Assembly (NCBI GenBank): GCA_944391895.1
Contig: CALXVF010000050.1
Coordinates: 1 to 8,300, forward strand
Direction of reading: 5' to 3'
Length of the DNA stretch: 8,300 bases
DNA from: an uncultured Clostridia bacterium
GTDB taxonomy: Bacteria; Bacillota; Clostridia; TANB77; CAG-508
The notes under the pieces are model-generated. The model saw only the letters and a program-made list of their open reading frames with translations, was not told where the DNA came from and made no database searches. This document shows positions 6,874-8,300 of the stretch, piece after piece; position 1 is the stretch's first letter, and each line of letters opens with the position of its first letter. The position numbers and the translations under genes are program-made.

Positions 6874-6894
6874 TTATTTTTTCTTTTATATTTT

Positions 6895-7473
6895 TTATTT
6901 CTTTTTTGTAATAGCTAAACCATCTCCAACTTCTAATATCTCAGTTTCAAGTTCAGGATTCTCTGTTGTAAGTTTTATATATTCTCGTAGATGAGTAACA
7001 GCAGTCCTTTGCTTGTGTTTGTTATAATCGCTCATAACATAACCTTTGTATAATATATTGTCTGCAAAAATTATGCCATTTTCATTTAACAATCTTAATG
7101 CTTGTTCTAAAAAAAATGGATATTTTCCCTTCGCAGCATCAATAAATATCATGTCATATTTGTCAGATAAAGTTGGCAATATTTCTACAGCATCTCCTTC
7201 TAATATATTAATTTGTTTGCCATCTTCAACTATCTTTATATTCTCTTTTGCCTCTTTTATTCTCTCCTCATCTCTTTCAATGGTGTCTATTTTTCCGCCA
7301 TTTTCAAGAAATTTTGAAAAACATAGAGCAGAATATCCAACTGCCGTACCAATCTCTAATATTTTTTTCGGTTTATTATTTATCATAACCTTTTCAATCA
7401 CTTCTAATGTATCATCCATTATAATTGGAATGTGATTTTCTAAAGCTTTATTCTTAATTTCATCTAAATTCAT
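6895..7473 (-). CDS. Class I SAM-dependent O-methyltransferase, YrrM/TrmR-like (tRNA 5-hydroxyuridine methyltransferase family)
   Basis: Probably methylates 5-hydroxyuridine at tRNA position 34 to 5-methoxyuridine, the role shown for B. subtilis TrmR (YrrM). The general family is O-methyltransferase family 3 (PF01596). With the ATG at 7473 it has 192 residues. It shows ALENHIPII (10-18), the SAM-binding motif LEIGTAVGYSAL (39-50), the acidic end of strand 2 at IERDEE (65-70), FIDAAKGKY (110-118) with metal-ligand Asp112, FADNILYKG (136-144) with ligands Asp138 and Asn139, and the C-terminal VGDGLAITKKK. The start is chosen because GGGAG lies six bases upstream. A longer frame with a GTG at 7533 would be translated out of the palindromic repeat and lacks a spaced ribosome site. 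From memory, relatives carry some 20-25 more N-terminal residues, so the neighbouring repeat element may have removed part of the gene's 5' end. Close small-molecule catechol-type O-methyltransferases are the main alternative. Confidence 0.88.
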   Translation of the reverse strand: MNLDEIKNKALENHIPIIMDDTLEVIEKVMINNKPKKILEIGTAVGYSALCFSKFLENGGKIDTIERDEERIKEAKENIKIVEDGKQINILEGDAVEILPTLSDKYDMIFIDAAKGKYPFFLEQALRLLNENGIIFADNILYKGYVMSDYNKHKQRTAVTHLREYIKLTTENPELETEILEVGDGLAITKKK

Positions 7474-7485
7474 ATAATTCTCCCG

Positions 7486-7537
7486 ACCAATGGGGACGCC
7501 CCTTTCTGGTCGAAGCTCGACCAGTAGGGACACCCTT
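7486..7537 (+). repeat. Palindromic repeat copy A (left terminal repeat)
   Basis: The order is ACCAA, GGGGACGCCCC, a perfect hairpin CTGGTCGA-AGC-TCGACCAG (7506-7524) and GGGACACCC. Its G/C content contrasts sharply with the surrounding DNA. The inner hairpin is an 8-base-pair stem with a three-base loop, the most stable local structure in the window. On the minus strand it lies immediately upstream of the ribosome site of the O-methyltransferase gene. Confidence 0.8.
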
Positions 7538-7549
7538 TAATTTTTGCTG

Positions 7550-7578
7550 ATAATATCAATGTTTTTCGGCACTTTAAC
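7550..7578 (-). promoter_or_regulatory. Weak candidate promoter for the O-methyltransferase gene inside the repeat element
   Basis: On the minus strand TATTAT (7555-7550) is preceded directly by TGA, an extended -10 pattern. GTTAAA (7578-7573), a poor -35, lies 17 bases further upstream. If used, transcription would start near 7543 and the leader would carry repeat copy A as a hairpin. In DNA this AT-rich such matches arise by chance, and read-through from typA is equally possible. Confidence 0.25.
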
Positions 7579-7606
7579 CTATATTGTAGGTATTTTTCAG
7601 TCCTTG

Positions 7607-7629
7607 TTTTTCTATTTTTTATAGAAAAA
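7607..7629. repeat. AT-rich hairpin in the centre of the element
   Basis: TTTTTCTAT (7607-7615) and ATAGAAAAA (7621-7629) form a nine-base-pair inverted repeat around five T residues. Neither strand continues into a T run after the second arm, so it does not look like an intrinsic terminator. It sits near the middle of the 225-base element. Confidence 0.45.
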
Positions 7630-7658
7630 GCAGCGATAAAACCTTATTTTTTTAATTT

Positions 7659-7710
7659 AAGACTGTCCCTTTTGGTTGTAACTCGACCAAAAAGGGGCGT
7701 CCCTCTTGGT
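7659..7710 (-). repeat. Palindromic repeat copy B (right terminal repeat)
   Basis: This is the same unit as copy A on the opposite strand: ACCAA, GGGACGCCCC, then an arm TTTTGGT paired with ACCAAAA around a nine-base loop, then GGGACAGTC. The loop has diverged from copy A, while the outer block GGGACGCCCCTTT is identical in both. It starts two bases after the typA stop codon. The hairpin is not followed by a T run on the minus strand, so it is not a standard terminator for typA. Confidence 0.8.
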
Positions 7711-7712
7711 TG

Positions 7713-8300
7713 TTATTGATTTCTTTTTGCTTCTCTTTCTCTAGTTTTTGTATCTAATATTTTCTTTCTTAATCTTATATTTTGTGGTGTTATTTCTACA
7801 AGTTCGTCTTCTGCTATGAATTCTATTGATTGTTCTAATGACATTTTTAGTGGTGGTACTAAACGAAGTGCTTCGTCTGATCCTGATGCTCTTGTATTTG
7901 TTAAGTGTTTTTCTTTACAAACATTTATTGCTATATCTTCGTTTCTTGAGTTTATTCCAACAATCATTCCTTCATAAACTTCTACACCTGCTCCAATTAG
8001 AAGTTCTCCTCTTAATTGTGCATTATATAGACCATATGTTATTGATGTTCCTGCTTCAAATGCGACTAGTACTCCTCTTGTTCTTGATTGGATTTCGCCC
8101 TTATATGGTTCATAATCTTTGAATACGCTTGCCATTGTTCCTTCACCTTTTGTATCTGTTAGGAATTCTGTTCTATAGCCAATTAATCCTCTTGAAGGAA
8201 TTTCGAATTCTATTTTTGTATGTCCTGGTTCTGCTGGTTCCATATTTACCATTTCGGCTTTTCTTCTTCCAAGTTTTTCGATTACGTTTCCAACGCTATC
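7713..8300 (-). CDS. typA: Translational GTPase TypA/BipA, C-terminal third (N-terminus beyond window edge)
   Basis: TypA/BipA is a ribosome-associated GTPase of the EF-G/LepA family, involved in ribosome assembly and growth under stress or low temperature. The visible 195 residues are the C-terminal third of a protein that is usually about 600-615 residues; the GTPase domain lies outside. The frame is open to the right edge (DSVGNVIEKLGRRKAEM), so the Met at 8252 is internal, not a start. Family signatures are GRRKAEM, PSRGLIGYRTEFLTDT with KGEG, YNAQLRGELLIGAGVEVYEGMIVG, and the BipA-specific C-terminal block LTNTRASGSDEALRLVPP followed by MSLEQSIEFI and DELVEITPQNIRLRK. The protein ends in a basic tail with REREAKRNQ. 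The stop codon is two bases from the repeat element, and no ordinary terminator follows, so transcription may continue into the methyltransferase gene. Confidence 0.96.
   Translation of the reverse strand, partial: DSVGNVIEKLGRRKAEMVNMEPAEPGHTKIEFEIPSRGLIGYRTEFLTDTKGEGTMASVFKDYEPYKGEIQSRTRGVLVAFEAGTSITYGLYNAQLRGELLIGAGVEVYEGMIVGINSRNEDIAINVCKEKHLTNTRASGSDEALRLVPPLKMSLEQSIEFIAEDELVEITPQNIRLRKKILDTKTREREAKRNQ

Larger units (their letters stand above)
6624..6894. other. AT-rich intergenic spacer between the methyltransferase gene and the long operon
   Basis: This 271-base gap holds the methyltransferase terminator (6829-6873) and the promoter of the next operon (6660-6688). The stretch between them, about 6690-6828, is extremely AT-rich. 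It shows no RNA gene, no long repeat and no supportable coding region, only two very short overlapping frames described under rejected items. Confidence 0.6.
7486..7710. mobile_element. 225-base MITE/BIME-like element with 52-base imperfect terminal inverted repeats
   Basis: Two copies of one GC-richer repeat face each other at 7486-7537 (plus) and 7659-7710 (minus), matching at 40 of 52 positions by hand count and at 25 of the outer 28. They enclose about 121 bases of AT-rich sequence with no open reading frame. The element begins two bases beyond the typA stop codon and ends within the O-methyltransferase ribosome-site region, so it is essentially the whole intergenic gap. No target-site duplication is evident. 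It could be a non-autonomous transposable element or a pair of REP-like palindromes (BIME) mobilised by a Y1-type transposase elsewhere in the genome; neither transposase is in the window. Confidence 0.6.

Noticed and set aside
7474..7533. GTG start at 7533 giving the methyltransferase a 20-residue N-terminal extension.
   Set aside because: The extension is translated from the palindromic repeat, the purine-rich bases directly touch the GTG leaving no spacing for a ribosome site, and a well-spaced GGGAG serves the ATG at 7473.
7607..7629. Central AT hairpin as a terminator.
   Set aside because: The stem is purely A/T-rich with one C-G pair per arm, and neither strand has a T tract after the second arm.
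7659..7710. Repeat copy B as the intrinsic terminator of typA.
   Set aside because: The hairpin is followed on the minus strand by an A-rich stretch, not a T run.
1..8300. CRISPR array, tRNA or rRNA gene, phage or defence genes, recoded UGA.
   Set aside because: No regularly spaced direct repeats, no tRNA cloverleaf pattern and no defence or phage protein motifs were seen. UGA is used as an ordinary stop at pssD and Trp codons in the genes I translated are UGG.

Overview
The window looks like a chromosomal segment of a low-GC Gram-positive bacterium, most likely a member of the Clostridia or a related gut Firmicute. The DNA is very AT-rich and codons are strongly A/T-ending. Purine-rich Shine-Dalgarno sites precede most starts, and the recognisable proteins (TypA, a YrrM/TrmR-type methyltransferase, a group-III-like phosphofructokinase, ArgRS, a membrane protein with cadherin-like beta-sandwich repeats) fit that group. 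The genus cannot be fixed from the sequence alone. All nine genes lie on the minus strand, so transcription runs from high to low coordinates.

Right end (about 6829-8300): the C-terminal third of typA enters from the edge. Its stop codon is followed almost at once by a 225-base element (7486-7710) bounded by two inverted copies of a 52-base GC-richer palindromic repeat. This element fills nearly all the gap up to the ribosome binding site of a YrrM/TrmR-like O-methyltransferase gene. That gene ends in a good intrinsic terminator (6829-6873).

Centre and left (6688 down to 1): after the terminator and an AT-rich spacer, a strong promoter (TTGACG, 17 bases, TATACT with an extended -10 TG) starts what appears to be one long operon. 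Its order is: membrane-anchored protein with two cadherin-like domains; 6-phosphofructokinase; arginyl-tRNA synthetase (argS); a split Alg14/Alg13-like glycosyltransferase pair (pssD, pssE); a Wzx-type polysaccharide flippase; and a CmpB-like (PF06541) membrane protein cut by the left edge. Gaps are 19, 28, 8, -4, 1 and 14 bases, and I see no terminator inside.

Taken together, pssD-pssE plus the flippase form a small surface-glycan module. PssD/PssE would add a sugar to a lipid-linked precursor on the inner face of the membrane and Wzx would flip it. This module is wired directly behind a glycolytic enzyme and a tRNA synthetase. Nothing here is clearly a new defence or mobile system. The best leads are the inverted-repeat element squeezed between typA and the methyltransferase gene, the unusual donor-site residues of the phosphofructokinase, and the mixed operon led by an uncharacterised surface protein.
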